DNA of 64,000 bases, from positions 14,993,826 to 15,057,825 of the forward strand of contig CM024187.1 of the NCBI GenBank assembly GCA_013433145.1. The letters run 5' to 3'. The stretch is from Ascaris suum (taxonomy: Eukaryota; Nematoda; Chromadorea; Rhabditida; Ascarididae). The notes under the pieces were generated by a model. That model worked only from the letters and a program-made list of their open reading frames with translations, was not told where the DNA came from and made no database searches. Numbering within the stretch: position 1 is the stretch's first letter; the number at the start of each line of letters is the position of its first letter. A program made the position numbers and the translations under genes. Shown in pieces: positions 43,101 through 61,688 of this stretch.

Positions 43101-46100
43101 ATCTTAATGCCCAAAGTAGGCGCCTAGGGACCGGGAGACGTACTTGGATTGCCAGTTCTTATCAACGACCTCAAAAGTGTCTACAGAAGGCGTTAGCATA
43201 TGGAGGTTGTAAGTGAATATTGCTGACCTTGGAAAATGACCGGATTCCTGCCATTCTCGACCGTTAGCTAAGTCTCTGAGGATCTCAAATCCCCAGAACG
43301 TGTAATTCGTTCCAAGAAATCGGTTGAGCAACACGAACTGTGTGATTGCTTGTACGAGGTATACAAACTTGACGAACAAATAAAGCACTGTGAGGTAAGT
43401 ACCCTGCAAAATGCAGTTCAGCGATCTCGTCAGCAGCTGGATTAGTTTAGTGATGCTGAGACATAAATACCGAGCAAAAAGTGCCAGCTTTCAAAAGACA
43501 GCAATCTTAAACATGTGGTGACAAAGCGATAATGAAATGATTTTCGAAATTTTTTTTTTCTGGTTAAATACAACTTTTACCGACCTTCATGAAGTATTTC
43601 TATCTCTGTCATGCTCGGCTCATTTTATCTTAAATCGCCATATTATGCTTTCTCGGTTCGAAGGCCATCTAAGTACTAAGTTGTCCAAAATTTCTTTCTA
43701 AAGACATGAGGAAAATTTTAAAAACATTCTTCAGCTGCATAAGCCTGGACTGCTAGAACAAATAGGCGCCCTCGTTTTGAGCAACAAGTGGCAGAGCAAC
43801 TTGCACAGTATGTGCTTTTGCGACTCGCTCATTCCATCAGCCACTTTCACAAGCAGCCAGCAATAAGCAATACGTGCAAAACAATGCCTCTGTATCTGAA
43901 CTGTACCGAGAGTTCGTTGAAGTACTCTGCAGAAAATGCGTTTCTCAATGTTCCAGATCATGCAAGATCGGGTAAAAAGAAGCAATGTAAAATCTATGCG
44001 AATTTTTCAGCACTTCCTAAAACATATTTTTCTCTACGTCCATAAATCAACGTAGAATATCTCTAGAACTTACCTCATAGTGTGCATCATATCAACCAAA
44101 TCTCATAACTCTAGCTGCAGTAGTTCTCGAGATGGAACTATTGGATAGGTAGACAGAGAGGCAGATAGGAAGGCAGATTGACAAACATTATGCGCAGATT
44201 CGACGTCGCGACTGTGTAATTTTTTGAATCAAGTTTGCAAAACGCATAAAAATTACGGTTATTTCCAAGCCAAGAACCTGAACGACTAAGTGGATATAGA
44301 TGTGACTCAGTGTTACTTGATGGTATCAAAACAATAACGGATCATAAACTCGCTACTGAAGACAGCTCTCAGGAAGATGACGCAAACCTTCTGGAGCAGC
44401 GATGTTAGCGCACCACGTCGGACGAGTTTTCGTTGTGTACGAATTGAATCATAGAGATGCGTAGCGACAACCGCTACAGATTCACTCCTCTTCTCTGACT
44501 GCATATTGCTCACATCCTGTGACATCATCACGATACCTTTTACAGCAATGCCTAAACAGACGCTGTCATCGTCTTTCTTTAGTTTGAGCTCATTTCAACA
44601 GATTTTGGTTTGAAAACGCCTCTCCCGAAAATTGTAAATAATTCTTTAATGGCATTATCAAATATGATGGTGTAGTTTTTCACGGATTCACAGGCCAACG
44701 GTACCGATTGAAAAAAAGAAGCTGCATCGTTTGATGCATTGAATTGCTGCAGCGAAAATGCTACAATCGCAGCAAGAACCCCCAAAGTATTATATAAATC
44801 AACAAAATATTAATCTCGTTTCCTTTGCGATGTGAAGTGGAAGAAGCTAAAGCGATACTTGTCGAACGCTACTGCTTAAAGATGAGTTGAGAAGTTGCAA
44901 TATCAAAACATCAAGAAAATTTATCTATTTAAGTCGTTGGAGACAGCCACAACTACAGAACCATGGACGAATCGTCACCAAACAGTAGTGAGGTTATAAA
45001 GCCCCTCTTTGTAAGGGAGAAACATCTAAATGTGAATCATTGACATGAGGCAACCGTGAGGAACTTTCAATTTATAAAACCTCCAATGAATCGCTCTCAG
45101 GAAGAATTCAAAAAGGCGAGACGATTGAGGTGGAGACATCGTTCAGCAAAGTGCTTTCTGCTGAAAATAATTTCTTTTTTCAAAATTAGAAGTTTGCGTT
45201 AAATGGGAACCTGCAGAGCGAATTCATGTTCCTGCAAAAATCTTGATCGGCGGGATTTCCAGATTTCGAAATAACGATTAGTCTTTTTTCCGTTTTGCTG
45301 ACTTTTCATAATAACATGAGAAGATCTCCAACAAAATGCAATTCTTTCACAGAGAGAGAATCAGTGAGTAATGGTGACAAAACGAAGTTTTGCATGGTTG
45401 GCAACGCACCAAAGAAATTTCACTGCAGCCGAAAACCGACTGAAATCTTTAAAAAGTTCGGTGCGTTATCGTTCAAAGCATCTGGTTCAAACCAGCTTTC
45501 GGCTGCAACCGGAAAAAGCCGTAAGGATGAAGAGTTAATTTTTGTTAATGAAACCCAAACCAAACGCGAGAATCAAGAGTGTTGACGGAAAACGCCAATG
45601 TAGCGCGCTGTATTCTTTATTGATGTTGTAGAACGAAGCCATTTTCAGGTAAACCTGTACAACAAATCGCCTGCATCCTCAGTCGCAACTGCTATCAGCA
45701 GATGCAAGAGCAGGTTCACATTTCCTTAAAGTGTCGCTGGATTTTGAAACGATAAAAATATTTTGTAATCTTACCTGACTGCCAATTGAGCAAATGCCAA
45801 ATGAGACATGGTAAGTAGAAAAGAATTCCTTGCAGGCCGAGAATAAAAGGCACCCACTGATAATATCCTTAAATATGGCATTATTAACAGTTTGCTTGCT
45901 ACTGAAGATCGCTCGTCAATTGCAATTAATACAGTGTGCTACCGCTGCAGGTCGAGAAGAAAATAAGCCTACGAGAAACTAGAATAGATGTTCTTTCAAA
46001 ATTCATCAGATGATTTCGACTTCCGGTCCACGATGGCAGCTTCCTGAGAGCAGTTTACGTTTTGTAAGGAGGCAGCGTCCACTGGAGCCTACTACGGCGA

Positions 46101-49100
46101 TAATTGGCTCCGATTTATATGTGTGAGCAAAGTGTTAACGTTGTAAGCCATTATTAGCACTCCACACTAGAGAGGAAAACACAAAACAAAAACTTTGGGC
46201 TAGGAAAGCTAATCGTACTTCCGTCTTCGATCAGATGCTGCAGTTTTTGCGACGATTGGAATTAGCATCGGCCCTTCACTCCTCTTCTCAGTTTCATTGG
46301 CCCTTTCCCTTTTCCGGAGTCCACTTAATGGCAAAGGAGTTGGTTTCTCATTCCTCGCATATAAAAACGATCTTGTCCGCTCTCCCTCTTTCTAATTGCA
46401 CCTATCCTTTTTCCTTCCGTAAATGGCTTCAACGCATGAGTGGAAATATAGGCGAACGAGAAAGGTATATTGTCAGAAAACATGTACCGAACGCTCACCA
46501 CATCCCTAAGGCATTTTATTTCTCAGTATACAATAAAAGGAATGTGAAATTCATCGAGCTAGTGTTCGGAAAGAAAGTCTTTTGTCCGGGCGGGAGCAGA
46601 AGTAGACGTCGAGAGGAGGTAGGGGAGGGAAGAAAAAGAGGAAAACGGGGGGAACGCTGCCATCATTCTTATCGACAAAGAAAGCAGAGTAGAAGAAGCT
46701 TTTCTTTCCTATGCAATCTTTACCTCACCACATTACATCATTTGTGGTGCAAACAGATAACCAAGATAAAGTCGGCTTTAGGCGATCAAGTAAAAAAAGA
46801 ACTCAAGACGTCTTTGGAGTGCCTTTGCAGCGTTCTAACCCTAATTGCAGCTATATGAGTTATAGGCATGTCCTTTAAGTGCTATAAAAACACGCGTGAC
46901 GTGCATTTAGTGATGCTCATCAGCCTATCTCGCAAACTGTTTTATCAACGAACACTTCCACAGAACAGAGACCAAAATTTGTTGTTTGCTTACCGATTGT
47001 GCAAAATATTTCGCATTTTAAAATTCACATTATTTCCAAGCCGCCAAACTAAAAATGAAAATTTACGGCGGTACCAATCCCTTTCTCAACCTTTTTCCCG
47101 CAGAAGTTTTTAACAGGTGATAGTCGTGCATAGGTTATATGCACGCATTTCATAAACCTGATTCGAGAGCTGAACTTCCGGTGGTAGCACAAACACAAAT
47201 GCCACATATTTCCATAGAGGAATGAAGCAGCGGCAATATGTTTTTGCGGAAATTTGCAGCAATCGCACAGCAGACAGTGGAAAACTATTTGTATAATAAT
47301 AACCACGCTTTCTACAGTTATTATGGAGAATTTGCAACTGTAAATTCACTGCTCATTTTCATATAACAATGCTGTATCATTAACAGCGTAAATGGCAATT
47401 ACGAGGAGCATTCTCTACCGTTCCTTTTATATACCGTAAAGTTCAAAAACGCATACCGGCAGTAGCGGAAACTCATCATCTGAACTTAAAAGCTCGTAGA
47501 AAAGACACTCTTTATGGTTACGACGAAGCAAAACAGGTAAATGTGGCAAGCAAAAGAGCGATTCGGCTAACTGACCTATTTCTCTATTTTCGCGTTCTTC
47601 GAGATCACGAGGGATATAATGAGTTAAAGGAAGAAAATATGTATTCTGCACGAAGCAATAGTTTTCGCTGTACTGTTCCCAAGCACCTGAAAATGTCTTC
47701 GTGAATTGATGGGCACTAGTGGAGTTCGTTCGAGAAATCGTTTCAACTGGCCAATTTTCTTCCAGAAAGACAAGGAAAAATCCTAGGCTAAAATTTCTGA
47801 CTGATCATCATGTCATCCATTGAACTCATTTCAACGCAGAAATGCACTCAGATCATTTCAGGTATTTCTCACTTAATTATGACGCTCCAAGGTGATAAAA
47901 CGATGATGCGCCTATCGCATCTGTTCATATATCTTTTCCTCAACACAAAAAAATCTCTCATGTGCCTCGTTCCGTTATGAGAGATAAGACAGCATAAAAC
48001 GCAATTAAGTAACGAAGAAGAAGAGGAAAACAACCTGAAGTGGAATCATAAGGCAAACGCTTCAAATAAACTTTACCATCTACTAACTATACCACAAGAC
48101 GCAAACAAAAAAGTGACCTGTAAATTGCGCTGGAATCCAGCATTGGATCGGCTGACCGACATACCTGAAAATGAGACCATTCAAGTCGCACTCCTACCTG
48201 AACTATCGAAAGTGCTGAACCAGCAGTTTAGATCAATCAGTCATGTTCATAATATCGTCAACTGCTTTGAAAATGCGCGAAATAAATACCCTTGCCATTC
48301 TCAGTTTCATCGTCTGTCGAGCTTCCTTCCGAACTGCTATTTAACTTTCATACGATGTATGGCTTCGATTTTTAGGCAGTGCAGTCAATTGTGACATTAC
48401 TTACTTCAGGATTTTAGTGCGCCACTTCGAGTGAATGTCGGAATGCAGTAGTGCGCAATTTACCATGAGTTGCTCGCACCAATACAGACTTGTCATTCCA
48501 TGGTTTAAATTGAAATAGCGCATCGCCACTAGTAGTAAAAAAATTTAGTAGTAACTAGCACACTGCAAAAAATACCACATATCAGAGAGGTTAACAATGA
48601 GAGAGTGAAGCAGATACCAACCGACAAGTTGATGCGAGTTATACTAACTGAACTGTCAAAAGTGCACATTCTTTGACTGCATTATTAGACTAAATGCAAC
48701 TCTGTGTGTACAACTTCAGGATCCTCAACTCTTGTCCTAGCAGGTGAAGAACTAACCATACCCTAATATTATAAATTCAGGGATTCCGATTCTTTTCTCG
48801 TCTAATTAGCGGAAATACCTCTTTACACCTCCTATAATCACCTGCGTACGTCTTTGCATTTTTATGTTTCGCCGGTAGTCCTTGCGATTTTTCACTTGTA
48901 AACGTTCGCTGTCACTGCATTGGCTAGCATATTGCCAAAAACGGAGTAAATCCTTCGGACGGTACTCGTGTTTGCTTCGATAGCGAATCTTTTTTAATTC
49001 TCTTTTGGTTAGCACTTTTACGCAATAAGCGAGAGTTGCTCATGGTCTTTAAGGCCAAAATTAGCGTCTAATCAATTACTGGCAGATGCTGTCATCTTAG

Positions 49101-49483
49101 TTCACAGGAGAGCAATCTATCTCAAAGAATCGAAAGTAATCTTCTGCTAAACATTGCATCTATACGATGAGGAGGTTCAGGACATTTAGTTGTGTTATCA
49201 TCCTCGCTGTCCAGATTTACACAGAAAGCTATTAATTTGGCTATTTGAAGGCATAGATTCACGTGCTAATTCTTTCTTAAGGTGTCTGAATCTTGGCTTG
49301 AAGCGAAAGAAACTGTGCGACATGGGACCGGAGAGATGCGCAACAACGCACTTACTGTTTAGCACTGAGCGTTAATGCGAAGATAACGAGTAGCATAGGA
49401 GTGTAGTAGTAGTTCAGTCTGTCAATTGCGTCGTCATCGAACTGTGGTTTCAGCCCCTTGAGGAAGGTGTCAAGGAAAAGCAT
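40181..49483 (-). CDS. Innexin A (gap-junction channel protein), 9 exons, 406 aa
   Basis: Innexins form invertebrate gap junctions and hemichannels in the plasma membrane. Exons in transcription order: 49483-49356, 48164-48118, 47686-47576, 45867-45775, 44551-44388, 43403-43228, 42690-42597, 42235-42085, 40437-40181 (TGA); phases agree throughout. The N-terminus reads [20 protein letters not shown] and TM1 spans about residues 28-42. Extracellular loop 1 has C51 (IQCW) and C69 (ENYC); the family signature YYQWV is at 97-101 and opens TM2. TM3 begins near 182 ([12 protein letters not shown]). Loop 2 has C244 and C261, TM4 begins near 272 (VYLFLWWW), and the tail includes [11 protein letters not shown]. 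Length fits the family. The ATG lies one base after GTTGACAG, a possible trans-splice or 5' UTR splice site. The acceptor of exon 4 is TTTAAG rather than TTTCAG. A tandem copy lies upstream at 54-59.5 kb. Confidence 0.94.
46235..46858 (+). other. Unsupported 207-codon open frame in an innexin A intron
   Basis: The longest open frame in the window, on the strand opposite innexin A and inside its third intron. Its middle is very basic (runs of Arg, Lys and Glu from a purine-rich tract near 46,605-46,690). No domain, signal peptide or splice structure was recognised. Purine-rich DNA lacks pyrimidine-starting stop codons and can open a frame by chance. Confidence 0.2.
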
Positions 49484-52400
49484 CCTGTCAACGAGGTAAA
49501 TGATAAAATAAAATCACACTCGCTGAAAAAGGGCGCAGTGAAACGCAACATGGCATATTTACATATCAAAAGTGCAAAATAGCTGCATCGAGTAAGTAAA
49601 AAGGAACGCATAACTTGAAAAGCAACTGTACCATGAAACCATCGCAGACTCTATTTTAATTCAACAAAGTTTGTGGTTCTACGCAAACAGGTGAATGAGA
49701 ATGCCTGAGGGATTATCACGGTATTCCGAGGTTCCGCTCATCATAAAATTTGATTCCGCGAGCTGCCAGTAAATATTAATCTATGTTCAATAATGTATTC
49801 ATATTACAAATGAACTGGGTATTCGTACAAATCTTCCGCAATCTCCCCTTGTGATCGACTGGAAAGAACTGAAAACATATGTGGATGCGCACACAGACCT
49901 GAACACCTGCAAATATACGGAAAGGACGTCGCAATAAACCGCATCACACATGCAAATTTCCGAGAGCACTCGAACGAAAAACAGTACCGAACCTAGAGCG
50001 TTGAAGATTTCGTCAGGTCATTGCAGAGAATAAACTAATAAGAAAAAAAAGCACACAGGAGCTAAGCAATCATCTCACTCAAGCTGCGGCAGAACTGGGT
50101 GCTACATAACTGGGACCAAGTTTTTTAAATAATACTTCGGCAGGCTGCTACCTCGTGATTAGTGTACAAGACGTTACATCTATATTCTCTACCCCTGCCC
50201 ATCGCAACGCGGACAAGGCTTATCCCATTCCTCATCTGTATCATCGACAGTTTAGGTCCCATATTTTACGTCTTGCGTTGGATTTCGGCACGCATACGTT
50301 GCCATAAAAATTTGCCTCTGGGCTAGTGAACCTGTGATGTTAATCTTGTTGTAAATTCAAGAACGCAATCATATAGATGCAGGAAAGCGGATTAGTGACT
50401 CAGTTTTCAGGATGTGAAATTTCGAACCACTGTAATTATAGAGAGACGCTTTTAATCTGTGCAGAAGCAGACCATGCAAACGCCTCTGGAAACGTCCAGT
50501 GCTTACACATTATACGTAATCGAGAAATAATTTGTCACGATGTGCGATGACAGTTGAATTCTTTATTACCTACCGATTTGCTCAGGAACCAAATTGTTTT
50601 TTTTCCTGCGACCAGTTATAGGGATTGAAATCCTCTCGCTTGCCCTTCTCACCCCCCCCCCCCTCTCCACCCCTCCCCTACCGCAGGCAGCCACAGTGGG
50701 TCCTAGAATAACGATATGCGGATGGGATACATCAATTAATTTCTGCTGAACTTTCATGAGACGATGCTCAGCTCCAAGGTACACGCATGCACAGTGCAAT
50801 ATATCAGGAATGACAGTGGACGTCAGCAACATCCTCCAAAAGTCGATACAGCTTTTGCACATTTGCAGTCGGTGGACTTAGACCCGGTCGGGTGCAAGAA
50901 GCGACTGCTTCACTGCAAATACTCAACAAACGAATATTAGGCCGCATAGTAACACCTGTTCTGAGCAGAGAATGAAGGTATTGGATTGGGAGCAGCGAAT
51001 ACTCGTAGGTGCAAAGTTGGACGCATTGCAACGATCGTCAACCGTACATAGCTGTTTTCAATGTCATCGCAAACAAGAATGCGTGCGCTGCCTTTGTGTG
51101 CCTCGTCGCATCACTCTCGTCGCCTCGTCGACCATTATGTTTCGGAGCTGCCTTTTCTCTGATGCTGGCCAACCGAATCCTGCATTTTGCGACACCCTCA
51201 CTGATGCTGCTCAGTTTTGCACCATTACATGTTTTTCGGCATGTTCTAGAGGTCGATGACGCCGATATGGACAGGTTCGCTTTGAGTAGCACATATTAAC
51301 TATGCACTCTTTGCGCGACTAAACCATAGGCAGTCAGAGGAAGTAAGATGAGCTATGAACTTTCACAACATTCAGCAACACTCAATTCATTCGAAATTAC
51401 TCTCTTTTGACAAAAGCATCTAGACAATTACGCAAAACGAGATCTGCCTTATAGGAAGTACGACGAAATGCGAAAAAACTGGAATTCTCTAACGCAGGCA
51501 TCATACCTGAATGGCGAATTAGCGTGAGGGAGCGTTGTCAACACTGAAAACATTCGGACAAACTTGGCATAAATTGCACAAAGTAAATGTCAACTGACAT
51601 TTGCGATTTGCAGTGAATGCAGCTATTTAGACGTGTCAAAGGCGATTCCACTCCTTGTGCCTACAAGAGCGAGTTTGTTAATCAACATGTGCAATATGCT
51701 TAATATACTTCGATTGGGAAGCCTCTTTTGGAATACGAAACCAAGTTTGCACATCGAAGATTTATTGCATCGTTTTGCATACCTCATACGACACGCTGAG
51801 TTTCCGCTTGCTTCACATTTTCACTCCAGCACAGGTAGTCCGATGGTTTTCAGTCGTTATTTCCTGTCCTATATAAACAAAATGAACACAAAAATTTCTT
51901 GTCCCACGTATGAAACATTTCCCCAGCGACATAACAACAAAACATGGGAAGCCAGCTTACTGATCAGCACATACAACATGCTGTTTATGCTTTCCAAAGG
52001 CAAAATAAAAGAATTAGGATATACGAACTCCAAGGTGTTACTCCTACAGGTGATGCGTCAGTTCTCTTTAAATGTCCAAGGTCCTGCACAAACTCGAACT
52101 CGGAACTACAATCGTCCTGTTCACGTAACAAGTGTTGTTTTTTTTCGCACCACATTTGTTAATCACGCATATAACATTCTCTGTATATCCTAGCCCGAAG
52201 AAAGCATCAACATTCTACTGGTGCTTCCTGCATCCCATTCACGGAGCTGAACACTTGAAGCCAAAATTTAACACGTCGCTTACTATGTTTCCGTTTGCCA
52301 ATTTGTACCTATCGAATAAGAAATGCCCTCTTCGATAGTTAAACTGTTGAGCTGAAACCTAAGAAAAAATAACCGCCGTAATGGTATATGCAACGATCTA

Positions 52401-54052
52401 TGAACCCGTTGACCTGTGCCATGAGTTTTCTTGCGTCACCAGCGCTAAACGTAGTCAAAACATTCATTGCAAATTCATTCTCGATTCCTGAAAAACAAGG
52501 CAATTTCATTTCGTTCTCGGCGTGCTCTATGTGAGATACCTTGGTATTACACTCCGCTGAGTCAATGACCCTCTCATTCTTTCGATATGCACCCACTCTT
52601 GTTGATCCTTTCCTCAGAAATATCTAGATCCATGATTTTCTTTTAAAACAACAATAACAGTTATCCGATAAATAATTGAAAGTCCCTTGTCGCATTTCCT
52701 TTTGCGAAAACACGTAAGGGTCGTGTTTCCGATCATTTGTAGCAATAAATGAAATGAAACGCGCGTGCAATTTGATTTGCTTTAACTAATGCTAGTTTCG
52801 AAGCAAAATGCCGTCGTGTGAAATGCTTTGCTCACAATACCTTCAGCTTGGAAGCATTTCCCATTAAAACCTGTCTGCATGCTCATCGATTGCGACACAC
52901 TGCGATTTGAATTTAATCGTGTCGGCACTGCCTGTCTTTGGTGTTTTTCCGCTCGTCATATGGCTCTTTCTAATGCATATTAATTTTCAAGTTATGCTTC
53001 ATTTTCTTCTCATTCAAGCCTCCTTATCACTTAAGGATGAACAGATAGCTATACATCAAGCAGGAGTAATGCGCCGCGCAAGGTAAGTCAAAGAAGGTCA
53101 AGACCACAAGCAGGTCAAATGACTGCTCAGAATGTATCATGAGGCTAGCCTGAGGCAGAATCGGGAGGATATAAAAGGGGTTGATGTGCTCATGTATCCA
53201 TTCCAGCTTCTAGATTGGTCTCAATTCCGAGTACGTGTGGTCGCTGAAGTGCGCAAGGTGATCAGCGGTAGCGTGGAGTTCGACTGCGGGATCGTATCGG
53301 CGATCACTACGAACTAGTCCCTACTTGTTCGTCACCTGACTGTGTTAGTGTTATAAACTGTTCCCCCTTATACATGTGCCGTCTCGCAATTTACTCGCCC
53401 TTATCTCGAAGAGGACGCAAATCCTCAAGCGGGCCTGGCATAGGCTCCTGAACTCTATTCGTCAGGTAGATGTTTTTTTTGCAGGTAGTAAAAAAAACTG
53501 GCATTCATTTCCAAACCTCTCTTTATAAGCACTCGGTCAGAGCGAAAACCACGCTGTTTTATGGATATGATTTCTTCAAAAAAAGAAATTGCAGCTTTAT
53601 AGATGTAAACGATACGACATTTTACAAATGTTCATTCATAGCTCGAGTATTCAATCTTACCTAGCAATAGAAACGCTTTGAAATTAAGCTTGACACATTC
53701 AAAGAAGGGCATTAAAACTCTTGCTAAACTGCGAGCCAATATTTTAAGCGAAGCAAGCACTAAGTAGGCAAGTCTCAAATACAGCCACTAAAAAAAAACA
53801 TAAACGATATTAAAAAATGATTAACTTTTCCAATGGTATCTAAACTTCAAGTAAAAACAAAAAAAAAACGAAAAAAAAACAAAAGCTCGAATGATGAATG
53901 ACATAATAAAGCACTTTTAGAACAAAAGCATTGCAAGTGCATAGTTATCCCATATTCGTCTGTGTCCGATCAATACCATGAATAACGTGAAAAAAAAAAG
54001 CATGTCTAGTCCGAAGTGCTGGTAAACGGTCAGAAAGGACGCCAACAAAATA
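49484..54052. other. Intergenic region between the two innexins
   Basis: About 4.6 kb between the start of innexin A and the stop of innexin B, so it should hold the innexin A promoter and the innexin B 3' UTR. It contains a C12 run at 50,652-50,663 and a 186-codon plus-strand frame at 51,633-52,193 with a TATATAAAC motif inside it near 51,871. That frame overlaps another open frame (51,944-52,162) ending in a cysteine-rich stretch. No innexin fragment or other domain was recognised. Confidence 0.45.
50652..50663. repeat. C12 homopolymer
   Basis: Twelve C in a wider C-rich tract at 50,652-50,683, within the intergenic region between the innexins. Confidence 0.9.
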
Positions 54053-59504
<5,452 letters not shown>

Positions 59505-59778
59505 GCCACTTAGCCGCTCGCTGCCGTTCGGTGCCTTGTCGGGCAGCTCACCGTACAGAACCACCGGTGATTCGTTTCTCTTGCTCGTGCTCACGTACGT
59601 GCTCTACGTGTATCGACCCTCTCTCGGCACACGCCAATAAATGCATCTTTTCGTTGCGATGTCTCACCTCTCAACACTATCGACAGTCCGTTGCAGCCGG
59701 CAGTCGTCTGCACCGATGAGATGTCCTGTGAATGACGGACGTGCCATTTGAGGCGATGCATGCGTCAACTACGAGTGA

Positions 59779-60015
59779 ATGCGCTGCAATGTGTTGTTGA
59801 TGGTGGTGCTACATGTTCCACTTTACGCTGATGCGCAAACACCCTTCGATCCTCCGAACACATACATTCAGAGGTTGTATAATGCTCGATGCCTCATACT
59901 TGTTACAGCGCCGTGCTCGCTTTGCCTCGAAGAGATTATTGCAGTCTCACATTTTCGGAACTGCGCTTGGCCTCGCGCTTACTGTGGGGCCGATGACGGA
60001 AAAAAAGTTGTGTAG
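59779..60015 (+). CDS. Hypothetical signal-peptide ORF, possible first exon
   Basis: A true ATG opens a 78-codon frame starting MRCNVLLMVVLHVPLYADAQ, which resembles a secretory signal peptide with cleavage near ADA-Q. It is followed by a cysteine-containing region (TAPCSLCLEE, FRNCAWPRAYC). The frame ends GKKVV, or could be spliced at AAAAAA|GTTGTG. The start lies 275 bp from the innexin B start on the opposite strand, so the two could share a promoter region. No family recognised; chance is not excluded because a second plus frame is also open here. Confidence 0.3.
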   Translation: MRCNVLLMVVLHVPLYADAQTPFDPPNTYIQRLYNARCLILVTAPCSLCLEEIIAVSHFRNCAWPRAYCGADDGKKVV

Positions 60016-60236
60016 GGTGGAAGAGGGGGTGTTTGGGTGCCTTTTCCAATTTTCTTGCTTTGCGGCTTTCTTGCTTTTCTTGCTCTTCAAAATTTTCCTA
60101 TTTCTCTTTTCTAACACATTATCTTGCTTTTGCCGCTTGTAATTTTTTTGCCTACCACTGAAAATCTCACTCCCTTGTGACATTGAATAAGCCTTTTTAC
60201 TTCTCATGAAATGTTTGAAAAGACAATTCAGGTGCA

Positions 60237-60368
60237 TTAAGCAGAAGTGTAATGCCGTCGACGCGTATATGGCATCATACCATTTTTGTTCTTCAGGTGC
60301 ATATCGCTGAAATATGTTGTGCGGCCTAATTCGCAGCCGGTGCACTTCACAGCTCCACATATACCAGT
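60237..60368 (-). CDS. Possible terminal exon of an unidentified minus-strand gene
   Basis: A very strong acceptor (CCAATTTTTTTCAG, read on the minus strand) is followed by 44 open codons ending in TAA. They include CGAVKCTGCELGRTTYFSD and a basic end. A second frame across the same DNA is also open, for longer (WYMWSCEVHRLRI and onward). I cannot tell which is used, nor find a partner exon upstream. Confidence 0.25.
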   Translation of the reverse strand, partial: TGICGAVKCTGCELGRTTYFSDMHLKNKNGMMPYTRRRHYTSA

Positions 60369-60626
60369 CTGAAAAAAATTGGAGGGCTGTGTTGTACTAG
60401 CAGTAAACGGTTCACGCCTTTGACTTTCTAAATCGTTGGCAATGAGAATATAACTGGTCTTTCATTGTACTAACATCGTAAAATGTGCTGTACTAGCATT
60501 ATATGAAAGATAATTATATTCTTTTACAAAATAACGAAATCTTTTGAAAAAGGAAAGAACTCTTGCATAACTTTTTAGAATTTCTCGAATGAGAAAATCG
60601 AGGGCGTATGCTTTTCTTATTATCTA

Positions 60627-61044
60627 GTGCAAGGCTGTCTCGCCGTTCATTTGTATGGGCTGCATCAGAGCTTTTCTACCAGTAATATTTTTCATTTTTA
60701 TTTCGCTAGTCTGCAAGGTTCTCATTTTGCAAGCAACATACAGCAAGCGTCACTTTACATTTTCGTATTTTTATTGTTTCTTCTGTCCCTCAAGATCTCG
60801 TTAATACTTCTTTCTGGTTTATGCTTGTTGGCCGGCCGGTATGGAAGATAAGCAAAGTTTTTTGCGATATCCTTTAATGAACAATGAGTACGAAAAAGAA
60901 AGGGTAGGATTTAAAGGCAGAAAGCCGAACCGAAAATACTTCAGCATTCTACGCGATAACCAGAAAATTGCAAAAGAAAGAAGTCTTCCTTCTAGGGAAT
61001 TATGCATCGTCGAGCAAACTTCTTCACCAGGACACCCTCACTAG
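60627..61044 (+). other. Two adjoining open frames: hydrophobic, then charged
   Basis: The first plus frame (ending near 60,851) finishes with a strongly hydrophobic segment (LYIFVFLLFLLSLKISLILL) and a short basic tail. A second plus frame then starts with ATG at 60,841 and runs 67 charged codons (KERVGFKGRKPNRKYFSILR) to 61,044. They could be exons of the same + strand gene as 61,689-62,226, or coincidence. No domain recognised. Confidence 0.2.
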
Positions 61045-61688
61045 TGCATTCAGAGAACCAAGTGCATGGCAATAATAAACACACGATTTTAATCTTACCC
61101 GTTTGCGGTTTTGCTTGGATGTATTCACCAGTCGCTCATGCCGGTCTCCATAAAAGTTTTTGAACTCACACTCCATAGTTCAGTCATTCCCAGTATGTTA
61201 AATGATCCTCAACTGATTGGAATCCCTTACGCAGTTAAAATTTATTTCGCCAACTTAGAACTTCGGTATTTCGTAAAAGAGTAGTCTTTTGATAATTGAA
61301 ACAAAAAAACTTGTAACTGGATCAAATGACCACAGTTTTCTCTCCCAAAATTGACGGAGCATGAAATATTCGAAAATACTTCTCAGAAGTTCCGTAAGTT
61401 TAATCTGCTAAAAATGTGGTACAGCAAAATAACTGTAGGTAGTATCGCTGGCCCACCGGTAGAAGATACTTAATGAAGTCGTGAACGGCGGAAAGCGTTC
61501 ACAGTGCGAGAAGAACAGATACTTAATGAAGACAAGAAAAACGAAACGGGGAAAGCCATGGATAAGTTAGTTGCCAATTTTGCGCGTTGAGTTGTCTACG
61601 CCTCCTTAGTTTTAACGTAAACGTTTCTTATATGAGGCCACACACGGTGCAAGCTACGACAACTAGGAGATACGGTCAGTTCTTTCAG

